DNA of 64,000 nt from Pegea sp. RAD2-039. Lineage: Eukaryota > Chordata > Thaliacea > Salpida > Salpidae. Position numbers and translations under genes: made by a program. The DNA is taken from assembly GCA_034620365.1 (NCBI GenBank), contig JAQGEQ010000043.1, positions 620,001 through 684,000 of the forward strand, written 5' to 3'. The notes beneath the pieces were generated by a model. It had not been told where the DNA came from, did not search any database, and saw only the letters and a list, made by a program, of their open reading frames with translations. Shown piece after piece: positions 1 to 12,306 of the stretch (position 1 is the stretch's first letter; every line of letters begins with the position of its first letter).

Positions 1-523
1 CACAGATCAAATTACTTTTCGTTGCCAATAAAATAGTTTTGAAATAAATCTCAAAGTTGCTATAAATAATTGAAGTAGATGAGTTTTGCAAACACTTTCA
101 GATTCTTAAAGCTCATCAAATACCTCATAATTAAGCCTTAAAAAGCTTTAATTAAGTCACTATCGTTGAGATTATCGCTTTTTATGAATTGCACCAATCT
201 TTTAGGATTAGTTTGGAGAGAAAACCAAGACGAAGTCATCATAGAGCACCAACATCATCATTAGTACACAGAAACTCGCAACCAAAGCGTCAAAAGTTTT
301 TATATTTTGTCAGTAATGGAAACGGTTCTCATCTGTAAGATTTTTTTGCGTTTTTCTGTCTAGAATCGAAATTAAATGAAATTAACGTTTCAAATGATTT
401 TTAAATTGATTGTAACTACTGAAGCGTAAATCAGTTATTTTAGTTTTAAATATTAGATTAGACGCTAAAAATAAACTGCTGACTCAGCAAAAGTTTTCTC
501 AAACTCTTTGTGATTGAAGTTAG
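1..523. other. Upstream flank of the TTLL10-like gene
   Basis: AT-rich sequence before the first well-supported TTLL10 exon. A possible short first coding exon lies at 316-334: an ATG, six codons, then a consensus gtaaga donor. Its phase would join an acceptor at about 529. It lacks the N-terminal residues expected of the family (the FFYIGG-like motif), so it is only a candidate. Nothing else coding was seen. Confidence 0.4.
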
Positions 524-3500
524 TTGAAAGATTTTTTGTTTTGGAAAAGAGTGGAAAGTTATCTTTCAAAAGTCGGCTGGGAACGAACATTCAATAAGAA
601 TTGTGAAGATTATAAGCTTCGCTGGTGCGAAATCAAAACCAATAATAACTACAACTCTTTTAGAGAAGGTTTCAATATTACAGTGTTTCCAAATAAAAAA
701 ATAAATTTCTAATAAATTTCCAGGAGAGCAACTCTGCTACCAAATACCTAACAATAAACTGCTGACCACCAAAATCGGACTTCTCGCTTCTTTACAGGAG
801 TACCATCGCGTAATGAACAAGGTGCAAAAAAGAAAATGTCGGTAATTGATCCGGTAATTTCATCAAAACTTTGTTTGGAAACCCTTCGATTTTCAGAGTT
901 GTTAATTATCAAGATTTCTTTCCGGAAACTTATCGTCTAGATGTCAAGGATGATCGCGAAAACTTCTTCAAAGTCTACAAACGTTTGCACCTTTAAAATC
1001 ACTCCTCACTTTTTCACCTCGCTTTTCATTTCAGCCGGTGAGATTTGGATCTCAAAACCAACTGGAATGAATCAGGGAAAAGGAATCTTCCTGATCCGAA
1101 ATCAAATCGATGTGGAAAGGATGAGGTAGTTGAAAGCGATGATGACGTCATCGGTGTTAACGTCTGTTTTCAGACAGAAGTTGTTGGAGTCGGAAGTGAG
1201 TGAACGGAAGTTCTCGATAAAAAGTCCGATGGCTAGGATCGTTCAGAGGTAGATCTTATAATCTTTAGTCTGATCTCAGCATCTTCTTCCTCACAGATAT
1301 GTCTCAAATCCTCTTCTATTAGACGGCAAGAAGTTTGATGTCCGCAACTACTTAGTGATCGCGTGTGCGCGCCCTCTAGTGGTGTTCTATCGCGATGGCT
1401 ACTGTCGCCTCACTTGTACCGACTACAACGTCGAGGACACTGACCTGACTAGCCACTTGACTAACCAGGTAAGTCCCTAAGCACTTGATGACGTCATCAC
1501 ATCGCGTTTGTAGTTCATGCAGAAAAAGTCTCCGTTGTACGAAGAGTCGAAGGAGGACACTGTGTGGACGATGGATCGATTCAATCAGTACATCAACGAC
1601 AACTTTGCAACTTCAGAAGATTCCTCGATACCACGCGACTGGGTGCACACTGTACTTCGTGTGAGTCACGTGATTGGTTGTCACGTGTCAGTAACTATTG
1701 ATGATTGTCATAGCGACGCTGTCAGCAAGTCATGCTTCATTGCTTCAATTCTGTCAAACATCGACTCGAGTGTAAGTTGGGATACTTTGATCTGATTGGT
1801 TGCGACTTCCTGATTCATGAGGACTTCCGTGTCTCAATCCTTGAGATGAATAACAATCCGGCCCTTCATACTAACTGTGGACCACTTAAAGATGTGATCC
1901 CTGCTGTTGTGGACGAGACCCTTGGTAAGGTGGCCTTCTGTGTATATTTTCAATGACGTCATTGGTGAAGGATTGGTGTTGGAGTGTTTTGAGAAATCAC
2001 TGAAGAATGAAAAGATGTTGCCACTGACAACCAATCATAATTGTGTCTTGTTGTTTAATGGAGACGAATTAGAAGCTGCAGAAAGACGCGAGAAGCAGAA
2101 GATGATGAGAGAGACACAGATGAAAATGAGGAGTGAACAAAGACTGAAGAAATTTGATCCTTCCCTCTTCGTTGTCAGTATCTTTTTCATCTCAACATCT
2201 TCTAACATCTTTCTTGCTTCAGTATCGACAAAAACTTCCAAAATCTTCATCAACTAATCCTGATCTTATCTCCAATCCTGAACCTTCTCAAAGACCCAAT
2301 CACGTCAACACCAACCAATCAAAAACCAGTTCAGATTTCACATGGAAGAAACCTTTCTACGCAGGCGGTAAGTCATCTTCTAATCCTTCAAAACCTCAAA
2401 GTCATCTCAAACATCCTGATCAGGATCAAACTCATTAGAAAGACCATATTCGTCGCCTCGTCTCAATCCCAAATACAAACACATATCAGCTAAGGTGTCG
2501 AGCCGGAAAGCGCCTGTCGCGTCCACAACATCTTCACCGCTAATTCCTCAGACGGATGACGTCACAAAAACCAATGATTACGTCAATGTCGCTGTTGATA
2601 AAGTCGAGGAGGAAGTTGAAGGTATTCGATTGATGACGTCACAATATTCTTCACGATCTTCTCATTCAGTTCTCACCTCTTTATCGCCGTCAAATGGCGT
2701 TTCTAAGAAGATGAAGACACAATCAACTTTCTACCACCAGAGTGCGCTCTTTATCTGATCTTATGATCTTTATCTCAACTTAAACTTGCTGCAGATGATC
2801 CGAGGTCTTTCTCTGATCTTCCAGCTGATAAGATTCGCTACAACTCGATGACGTCATTCTCTGGAGGAATCACTGGTAAGTGAAACTGGAATTTCTTCTT
2901 CTTTTATTTTCTTCATTTTAAGGATCAAATTTTCCGAAAAAAGAACTCTACCTAAACAAAAAAGTAAAAAACCTTCGATTTATCGATGTGATGACGTCAT
3001 CAACGCTCGGTTAATCTTTTCATTAGCTCCCAACTTCTATCAATCACAGAAGACTCTTTCATCCGCTCTCAACATCCAATCTCGAGATCTCTTCTTCCGC
3101 TTATCATCGTTGTCATGGTAACGTCTTTAGTGAGTGATCCCTGGTAACAAATGATTCAGAAAATGTAAATTTGTAAGTCTTTAGAAAATCATCGAAACTT
3201 TGAGTCTGGATTCAAGCGATCAGTAAAGACGAGGAAGCTGAGATCAGGCAAGACTTGATCTTTCACCTGATTCTCATTCTGATCTTTCGCTTTTTCAGAT
3301 GATGAGAATGAAGTGATCCGTTACAGTGGATTACAGCACCACCTCGCGACCAACCAAACACTTGAAGAGCGCGTGATCTGGCGATTGAGGACTCATCGAT
3401 CCTCAACACCCTCACTAGGTGGCGTCGTCACCAATCAGAAGAAAACGCGCCTAGCAGCAAAACTTCCGTTTCCGGTCGTTCTCTCCGATGCAGAGATCAT

Positions 3501-3720
3501 GTTGAGAGGAGAATCCAAGATCCGATCTACAAGATCATATCATCGTTTGTATCCAAACTCACCACTAGATGGTGATCAACTGATGACGTCATCAACGTCA
3601 CGAAGCGACGACTGTTTATTGCGCTTGATGTCGACGTTGCCGCCTGTCAAGAAGAAATCCGGAAGAAGTCCCGAAGATGAAGATCTTGATGATCTTAAAA
3701 TGTGCCAAAATATTTTGTGA
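524..3720 (+). CDS. TTLL10: TTLL10-like tubulin-tyrosine-ligase family protein, about 14-16 exons
   Basis: Member of the TTLL family, which adds amino acids (glycine or glutamate) to tubulin or other proteins. The exons read in order as a TTL domain of the TTLL10 type: KVGWERT, a CYQIPNNKLLTTKIGLL block, DFFPETYRLD, WISKPTGMNQGKGIFLIRN (ATP-binding), KFDVRNYLVIA, HLTNQFMQKKSPLY, KLGYFDLIGCDFLI and LEMNNNPALHTNC with its metal-binding Glu/Asn. KSLKNEKMLPL marks the end of the domain. Approximate exons are 524-667, 721-838, 898-994, 1035-1125, 1174-1247, 1297-1468, 1514-1661, 1712-1925, 1971-2168, 2222-2369 and 2427-2622. Several small exons follow, and the last one ends at TGA 3718-3720. Introns are mostly 45-60 nt. 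A Ser/Thr/Arg-rich tail of several hundred residues follows the TTL domain; I cannot match it to anything. The 5' end is uncertain. Substrate (glycylation or an inactive enzyme, as proposed for mammalian TTLL10) cannot be judged here. TGACGTCA palindromes stud the gene. Confidence 0.85.
3248..3298 (+). other. Probable GC-AG intron in the TTLL10-like gene
   Basis: The 51-nt intron starts gcaagact and ends tttttcag. The exon before it ends in phase 1, and the last exon begins with two bases that complete an Asp codon (DDENEVIRY). No GT donor is available nearby that keeps the frame. This is a spliced-by-eye inference. Confidence 0.5.
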
Positions 3721-3911
3721 TTTTTTTGTAACGTAATGGGATACTTTATGCAGCTTCAAAATAACAAACTATTTCTCATAAATTTGATTGGTTAATTTGT
3801 GTGCTCACGTGACTTGGTGATGACGTCATCAAGTATAGCTTTACGATAAGCTGACATTTCAGTAAACTTCAAATCCAACTGATTTTACGAAAAATTTTAA
3901 TTAAGAACTTG

Positions 3912-4060
3912 TTAGGTCGATTTAGCACCTTGACCTGTAAAAACTCCTCGCCCAACTAAATAAGCTGATGTGAGTTTAATCTGTGTATATCTGTTTGAGT
4001 TTGATCTCTTACTTGGTGGTCGAAGAGAAAAGGTTTTTGATGATGTTGATGTTAGAGATA
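3912..4060 (-). CDS. Possible 3' end of an unidentified minus-strand gene
   Basis: On the minus strand an exon-like stretch reading SSKTFSLRPP ends in a consensus gtaagag donor. A 57-nt intron ending cttatttag leads to a terminal exon reading GRGVFTGQGAKST then TAA (3912-3914). Phases match (A + TT gives Ile). Intron size is typical of this window. No upstream exon was recognised and the peptide matches no family I know, so it may be chance. It would be convergent with the TTLL10-like gene. Confidence 0.22.
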
Positions 4061-5460
4061 AAAAGTTGAGAAAAAAAAAGATGTTAAAGACTTCAATCAT
4101 TTAAAAGCAGATAAAAAGTTTTATGAAATTAATTTCTGGTATTTATTCGCTTTTATATAAATCAAAAGTAAGAATTTATTTTATACTCGGAAAACAATTT
4201 AGGATTATTCGAGTAGAAAGAATTATCAAGGACATTTTTCAGGTTATTTTAAGCTTTTACTTGTAAGATTACAAAACCTCAGAAGTTTGAGGTTTTAAAA
4301 AACTCACATCTTTCGGCTTTTAATTTATTGATTTTTAAGATTGTAGAAACCAACTCTTATTAGACTGACTTTTTAACTTCAATTTTTTGATACAAAAAAG
4401 AATTGAAAGTTTTAAAATTAGAATACTTAGATTTACTATTGTCTGATAAATAACTTTTTAATTTTCATAAAAGGCGAATTAATTTATCGAAACAGTTTTA
4501 TCTCAAATTGTAAAATATTCCTAATATATTTGAAATTCAATTTTTACCGTCGACATTTTCATTAAAAAATAAATTTTATTTTTCAAAAATCAAACATTTA
4601 AATAATTTGAAAATGTTTAAACCAATTCTATTGAAATCCTTAAAAAATAATTACTATAAAAGTAGAAATTTTCATTTCGTTGAAGTCTGATCGTGACTCA
4701 ACAAAACTTTTTCTGATTTTTTAATTCCTTCTCATTTTGCTTACTCCATAAAACAAAAAACGACTTCACACTTCAGTGAACAACTATCCGATTAGCGCTT
4801 TGGTGAAGTTTGTTGAAGTTGTAACAAAATTAAAGTTACATGATGAGAGCATATAATGGCCTGTGGATGAAATGGCGTTAATTGATTCGGGCTTTGTTTT
4901 GATTTGAGGGGTACGAATCTGTTTTTAAGCCGATTTTCCACTCCTATTTTCTTGCTAGAATCTCTTTAAACCGTTCTGGAAACTCACCAAAAATTTTCTG
5001 TAGCTTTATATTTGAAAAATGATTCTTTTTCGCATTTAAGTATTGTAATTTACTTTAAATATTTTAGTGAGAAAAATTTGATTTTAAAACCAATCAATTT
5101 TAATTAATTTTTATAAGTAATAATTACCTTCTTTTAATTCTAATAAAAATCTTTATTATTTTTCAAAATAGTTTTTTTATAACTTTTTTTTTAATTTCTG
5201 AAATTTTTAATTTATTTTTTTTCATTTTTAAAATCAAAATTTTAAACTACCACCTCATTGAAAGTTTAAGATGATAATTCTGATCAAATTTTCACTAAAT
5301 TAAAAAAGTTAGAGATAAGCCCAAAGAATTTCAATAAATAGTTCATTCTAAAACGAAATTTGATATTTATAAAAAAAAAAAATTTTTTCATAAAAATTCT
5401 ACAATAAATTTATTAAATTTGAAGAGATACAAAGTAAATTGTTGAAATAAATAAAATACA

Positions 5461-5508
5461 AATAAATCAATTTTTTAATAAATCAATTTTTTAATAAATC
5501 AATTTTTT
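5461..5508. repeat. Tandem repeat, 16 bp x 3
   Basis: Three perfect consecutive copies of aataaatcaatttttt, seen directly. Simple short-period repeat; no function implied. Confidence 0.9.
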
Positions 5509-5751
5509 GCAAAAGTTTAAGAAATAGTTATGAAATATTTCAAGAATAGTTTTGAAAGTAATTAACTTTTAAAGATGCTTGTTAAAGTTTTAATGATGAT
5601 TAATTAATTTTATAAACTGATTATTTTCTTATTGAAATAATTTTCTGAAAATTTCTTAAAATATCATTCTAATAAAAGGTTACATTTACGAAAGCTGCCG
5701 ATATTTAATAATATCATTTTATGTTTAATTTTCTTGACAACCAGGTGCCGC

Positions 5752-5782
5752 AGTCATCTCCGCGTTAACGGCGAAGATGACT
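5752..5782. repeat. GC-rich imperfect palindrome / hairpin
   Basis: Arms AGTCATCT and AGATGACT are perfect complements. After one mismatch, CGC pairs with GCG around a 7-base centre containing GTTAAC. It stands out as GC-rich sequence inside very AT-rich DNA. It lies at the left side of a segment whose other side (about 6334-6360) carries an inverted match to the sequence near 5806-5830 (tataagcagaa), so it may mark a decayed mobile element. A structured RNA or binding site is equally possible. Confidence 0.45.
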
Positions 5783-8547
5783 CATACAGACATTTTTCGG
5801 ACTACTTATAAGCAGAATCGTAACTATGGCTCCCAAATTTCATCTTCCACCACTTTAGGTCAAAGAAGTGTTAGAGGTGTACCTTGACTTATAAACTACC
5901 CAAATGTCTTTGATTATTGTGAAAAGTAGAACTGAAATATCACCACTGTTTAGAGCCGCTATTATAATAGAAATACTTTATTAAGTTTAATTAAATACTT
6001 TATTATGCGGAAGATACTTTCCGCACTCGATAAATGGAATAATAGAGCTCAGTATACCATATCTTTGACGACGAAATGGGATTTTAACCCTCAATTGCAA
6101 AGCACAAAGAATTAGCAGTCAACCGACTTAAGCAGATCTCATTGTTGTGTTTATTAATTAGTTAATAAAATAAATATAATTAGCATAAAAATATATTTGC
6201 CTAAAAAAGAAAACATTATAATGAAAATATTTATCGTTCATTATTAATATAGAACATTAGAAACATAAAACTTGCTTAGATGAATAACGATCGCTTGTCG
6301 GCAGTGCAATTTCTATTTTTAATTTCAGTTCTGCTTATAGTGGAAGCTAGAATGAAATTTCATCTGTAACATCCATCGGGACCTCTTCATTTACTGACTT
6401 ATTATTTATTTTTTCAATGAAAAAAAACGAATTAACAGATGTTGCAATGCAATCTGAAAAGCTCACCAAAAAAATGTAAATATTCACACAAAGATCAAGT
6501 CTGTTTTATAAGAGATGAAGGCACATTCATATATAAATAAGGCCAATAGTTTAGAATAAAAATGACTTATTAGCGGCAAGATAAAAGCTATCAGTTCCTC
6601 TTCCCATCATTTCTTCGATTTCTTTTACATTTTGATACATTTTTTTCTTATTTTTGACACACTGTAATATGAACTGTGGATTTTACAGTAATGTTTCTAT
6701 GTATACAGTTACCAGCTAGTAGACAAGCAAGTTTAAAGCCGACTACTCTTTATTACGAATAACTGCAATATGATTTGTTCAATTTACTTGGATTCACAGC
6801 CGGTTTATGTCATAATTTTTGTGTTGTGTCATTTATATTGTTTGATGTTACGGATTTTACATCTTAAGTTCAATAACCAACTTAGATCTTCCCAGGGTTT
6901 TTGAAACCATTTTTAGCGTTTGTTAAGCTGATTGTGTAAGAAATAACTGTGAGATCTTTACATATATGTGTTGTCAGGTAATTGCTATGTAAGTTAGATC
7001 TTTTATTAAAAAAATTAAAATGGTGTCAAAAGTTAAAGTAATTATTTGGGGATTAAAATATAACTAAAAGCGGGTCTTATCCTTAGTTTTTATATTATTA
7101 CTTCTTTACTAGTTTCGGTTTTTCCTATTTTTAATATAACAAATTTCATGACAACCTAAAAAGAGTTTCCAATTAATTTTTAAATCTAAATAAAAATTCA
7201 CTTTTACAACGTTTGAAAAAATTAAGATTTTTTAAAAACTTCTTTAAAACTAATTTTTATTGATATTTTATTTATTAAATTTAATATTTGCTTTTATTGA
7301 ATTTCTTGTATTAAAAAATAAATTATTTTCTGATTAGATATGACGTTTTTATTATAATAAAATGGTCGCGCGACAAAAATTATAATCGTGATATTTTCTA
7401 GAACGAAGATTGATCAAAACTATATATCTGCAAAAAATAAATGTTACTATGTTAGAATTTGTTCTGTCTAATTTGAAAACAAGCAAAAAAGAGAGAAGAA
7501 TAGAAGAAGTCTCATTTTAATGTCTCAACTTAAAAGAAGCATTTTAGACTAAATTTGGTTTCAGTACGGACATCAAATACTAGAGAGTTACGCAAAAAGT
7601 TATTAATATTTTAAATAAATAACTTTCAGTAATTTGTACCTGAAATTAGATTTTGTTTCTCGTATTTATTTAAATGAATTTATTTTTATTTAAATTAAAT
7701 TTGTTTATCTTTTATATGGTTAATCAAATCGTAGATGTTGAGATGTTGGAATTTTGAAGATGTAATACAAAATTTAGATGAAGCAGTTTAATGTTGGTAA
7801 AATCGATTGTTTTTATGATTATCAACAACTGTTTTGAATGAGCAATATAATCTGGATTAGTCTATTACTTGTAAGCTTTGAAAATATTTTTTCTTACTTT
7901 AACTGTTACTTAAAAAAAAATTGTAATTTAATGGTAAGTATTTAGAAATTAACCTTTTGTCATAAATCAGTTTTATTTAAAAATAGTTTTTACTTTGAAT
8001 TTATAATTTCATTTGTTAAGTAAACTTCCTAATTTATTTTTGTATTAACGATCACATGATAAAATTATCAAAGTTAAAAAAAATTATTCATAATCGTATT
8101 TTGTAGCTAAATAATCTTTAATGAGTCATTATGAATCATAACGGTAATCAGCGAATGATTCTATAAGATACTTGTTGTTACAAGAGCCAACTGAGTTGGA
8201 TTTGAATATCTGAAAGGTTGTTAAAAATGATTGATATGTTGATTAGCGAGTGAATAAATATCTTTCTCGTAGAATTGAAATAAGTTAATCGACCAAAAAG
8301 AAAAAAAGTTGATTCTACAAATGCTTCTGTTTACTTTTTGTCTTCTTATTTCATTTTATCAATGTAACTGATAAAATCGTTAAATCAAAATTATGATGAT
8401 TAAAGAGATTGAAGCTGTAAATACCATCGTTGATTTCTATGGGCAAATTTGATTATCACTTAGTTGAACTTTTATTTGCTCAACATTGCAGCGTTAATAC
8501 TGAGATAAACTTTTGTTTTAAAAGTAATTTTATTTTGAATATAAAAA

Positions 8548-10738
8548 ATGAATCATCTTGACTCTTCTAACTGTGTGGCTTCAATAAGTGATGAAGTGTC
8601 AGACTCATCACAACAACCTAACCAAGCTGCTTCACAAGAAACACCGCGCAAAAGATTAAGAACGCCAAAATGTGCCAGATGTCGCAACCATAATGTGATC
8701 AGCATTTTAAAAGGACATAAGCGATTTTGTCGATGGAAAGACTGTCATTGTAAGAACTGTCTATTAGTTGTTGAAAGACAGAGAGTAATGGCTGCTCAAG
8801 TGAGTTGTATTTTTTAGTAAGATTTTATTAACAGTGTAACTAAAGTAATTTCAAGTAGTGTTATTTAATATCTTTCATTTTTGTTTACACATGTTTAGTA
8901 AATTTCAAAAGTAATCTTTCTAGAAATTTGACTTTAAACCAAAACCATGAGATATTTAATACGCTAAATTGAATTCTAGATTTTCATTTGATATCATCTA
9001 AAATAACGTTTTTCGATGCTTGTGGTACTATTGGGATTAAAATTGCTTCTTAATTAAAATGTTATGAGACTTTAGAATGATATTAGTTGTGAATCAGTCT
9101 TTGGATGAGCAAGATGAACTAATGTAGTACTTTTATTTGAATCACTAGGTTGCGCTACGTAGGCAACAAGCAAACGAATTGAAGCACGGTCCTTCAAGTG
9201 ACAATTTGTCGTTGTCCACTTCTTCTTATCATGTCATCAAGACTTCAAATACTTTATCTTCGGCTCAATCATCTACAGGTTTAATTTTTTCCGTTTTTTG
9301 TACGAAACTAGTTTAATTTTATCAGCCAGTCACGTGGCAAATCTATTTTCTTTTTAAATAATGTGTTAGTAATAGTTAGTGTTAGAAACATTTCTTTTTA
9401 TGCTTCAGTAATTATGTCAGTTTAAAGATGAGACCATATTCGAAAAATTCCTTCTTGTCTAGAAGCAACTAAATGTTTAATCTCGAATTTCAAGTGATAG
9501 TTTTAATGAAAAATCAAAGCAAAAAGGAGTCTTTGAATAAAACTCTGATCACTGACAGCTCTACAATTAGGATCTCACCAACATGCTTAAATTGGATTAT
9601 TTCAAATTTGATGCTATTTTAAGAAAGAACTTATCAAAGGGTTTATATTTCGAGATTAAGTAGCTAATAACTATCTACAAAATGGCTTCTCTAAATAATG
9701 GCTTTCTTTGAAGCTATCCAATCTTCCAATCACTTTTAAAATTAAAAAGAAGATTTAAGAGGCTGGAAACACATCAGGTTGATTGCCTAACTTTTAGTTA
9801 TGCGATTAATTCGTCTCAAATAAAAAGGCTGCAACCTTCTTATTATTTTCACCTAGATTGTGGAAAGAATTAAATAATAGCGCCGAAAATTTCCGAGAAA
9901 AATTTTAATTGCTTCTGCTTTGGCTGAGTAAGAGTGTTAGATGAGATATTTTGGTGTTCTTCTAAAGTAGAAGCAAAGCGAAAAGAAAAACGGAGAGATA
10001 GAAAAGTACTCTTATGACAACTGATTTGTTTGTTGCCATAGCAACTCTATTTTGTCAACGAAGTCTTTTTCTTTTCTCGTTTTCACCATCAACTAATTAA
10101 AATTTTGTTTTCCCGCTGATCAAGTTTCAAAAAGAGAAGTTGATGATGAAAGAAGAAGCTTTCATCACTCCCAGCAACTTTTATCTCAAGATTGTTCTCT
10201 TTTTTCAGTCTCGTCCGACTTTTTGATCCCTTCGGCACCCAACAACCGAAAGCCCATTCAAGAAATGGAAACCAAATCTTTGACCAGAAATTATTTCTTC
10301 AAACCCTTCAATCATCACCATAGCAACAGCATGATAGATGACGTCATTAGACTTCCTGATGACCTTATGTCAAGAAGAAGCCTACCCAATCAAGATCACC
10401 ACTTCCCGCTCTTCTCTAACAATCGTGTTCCCACTATGACGTCATCACACGCTTCTAGACGTTTCGATATCCCCTTGGCATGTTGGCCTCCGATGATGAG
10501 TCTTCAACAGTTTGGACTTCCTTTATCTTCCGGTCGTCACCACGGGACAACATCGCGTGGTTATTCTACTTCTATTTGTGAAGCTTGTGACAACTCTCTT
10601 ACTAATCAATCGGACGATACGTCGAAAGGTTCTTGTGATGTCACTTCCACCGGACTCAACCCTAAAAAGATCTCTTCTGAAAGAGCAAAAAGTGAAAAGC
10701 TGTTGTCATCTTTTTCAATGGAATCAATTTTGAGATGA
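8548..10738 (+). CDS. DM-domain transcription factor (DMRT family), 3 exons
   Basis: Doublesex/mab-3-related transcription factor, a sequence-specific nuclear DNA-binding protein used in sex determination and other developmental decisions. Exons 8548-8799, 9149-9278 and 10209-10738 close in phase to give about 303 residues. The DM domain spans about residues 37-93. It has all intertwined zinc ligands (C42, C45, H48, H57, C61, C66, C68, C71) followed by [23 protein letters not shown], the conserved recognition helix, split by the first intron at the Gln of MAAQ. The family-typical Gly after NH is Asn49, and the usual Cys of VSCLKGH is Ile53. The rest is Ser/His/Asn-rich and unstructured, ending FSMESILR. 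The core resembles DMRT2-type domains, but I do not assign a subfamily. Two TGACGTCA palindromes lie in exon 3. The start ATG sits after an AT-rich leader and no upstream in-frame ATG is near. Confidence 0.93.
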
Positions 10739-12306
10739 TTACAGTAACTTTTGCTCATTTTACTCTTTCTTTGCTATTATATTTACTTGTTGCTATTTTA
10801 CACAGATCTTGATTTATTTAGAACTTCTTTATCCTCTAATCTTTTAATCCTGACCTTTTTCAAGTTAAAAGTTTTTTCTTTTTCACATGAAGAGCAGCTT
10901 TGCTTAATTGTCATCATACTTAGCTTCGTTATATTATAACGATCGTAGATATTTTTGAAAAACTGTTTTTTTAAATATAATTAAGTCGTAATTAATAGAT
11001 TTATCAAAATTCAAAAGTTACTCAAGTTGATTTTGTTGAAACAGTTGCAAGTAGCTGAAGGAAAAAATCTATTGTAAAAGATTAAACTATGAGCTTATAA
11101 TAGTGCTAAGAAGATTTGTTAACTTACAACTTACTTAAAAATCTTTAAATCTTTCAAATTGATGATTCTTTTAATATATTTAAGAAATGTTCGCAACTTT
11201 TTTGGATGAACTCGACAATCAAGCGCAAAATCTGTTTAAAACAAAATTTTAATAAATTAAGAAATGAATTTTGTTATTTGTGAACGAAAAAGCAACATAT
11301 CATTTCAGAATGAATATCTAATCATTTTTTAAACCTCATTTTATAAAAGCTTTTTAAATGCTGTAACAAGTGAAGTTGAATAAAATATTTTCTAAATTGC
11401 TTATACTTCATAGCTATTCACAAGCGCCATATGATTACATCGGACATTGTTTTTAAAGTTATCCCAAATATAAAACATTTGTTATGCAAGATATTGTTTG
11501 CAATTTAAAAACAAATCTAAATTATGACATTCAATTTATTTTTTTGTTTTAATATCTAATAATTAAGTTTTATTAAACTGAAGTAATTCAAAAAGCTAGT
11601 ATTTTATAGATGATAGTTTTATAATTAAATCTTTAAGATTTTAAAGCGTATCTTGTTATCTGATCACTTAGAATAAAACAACTTCTTTTCAAAGTGATTA
11701 ACTTTTCTGACTATAATGAGGTTGTTTTTGAGAAAATTGCAAATTTATTTTTAGTTTGAAATTAAATATTTTATAGCATTTACTGCAAATAAACTGTTTT
11801 TTTATGAATCAGATCTTTCTTCAAATAAGGATTTATAGCATATCATCTTCTTTCAGAAACCTGTATTGCTAAATTTTGACAAGTTACATAAGTAAGCTTT
11901 CGTCGAATACATTTAATCATTTTCTATAAAAATCTTTCTGATACCTTAGCGTGTGATCAAACTGAGATTTCACTCAAATCTTATTTTTAATTATATTCAA
12001 ATTCGAATTTAAATTTCTTATAATAATTTGTAAAAATTAATAAAAGAAATTAGTAATATAAAACAAGAAAAAGTTCTATAAAAAATATGAAACGTATTTT
12101 TGTACCAAAAAATGTGAGCTAAAAGTAGAAATATTTAAATGAATGTAAAAGATCATACAGAAATGTTGAAAGACAGATATAAACGATAAAACATCAAAAC
12201 CATTAAAGCAAATCAAAGTTTGACTTGATACAATATTTAATTGCTGTAAAAAGTAATAAAAATGTGATTAGGTTTGTAAAATTGAGTTAAAGACAAATAG
12301 AAGAGA
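10739..12306. other. Intergenic spacer between DMRT and BIN3
   Basis: AT-rich sequence between convergent genes. I see no exon-like reading, RNA gene or repeat. The first 200 bases are T-rich and are presumably the DMRT 3' UTR. Confidence 0.6.

Larger units (their letters stand above)
3721..8547. other. Gene-poor AT-rich intergenic stretch
   Basis: No convincing multi-exon gene was found. It holds a TGACGTCA site next to a CACGTG E-box just after the TTLL10 stop (about 3805-3828). It also holds a possible minus-strand terminal exon pair (3912-4060), a three-copy 16-bp tandem repeat (5461-5508), a hairpin (5752-5782) and a weak inverted repeat between about 5790 and 6350. The remainder is poly-A/T-rich with only short chance reading frames. 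Confidence 0.5.
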
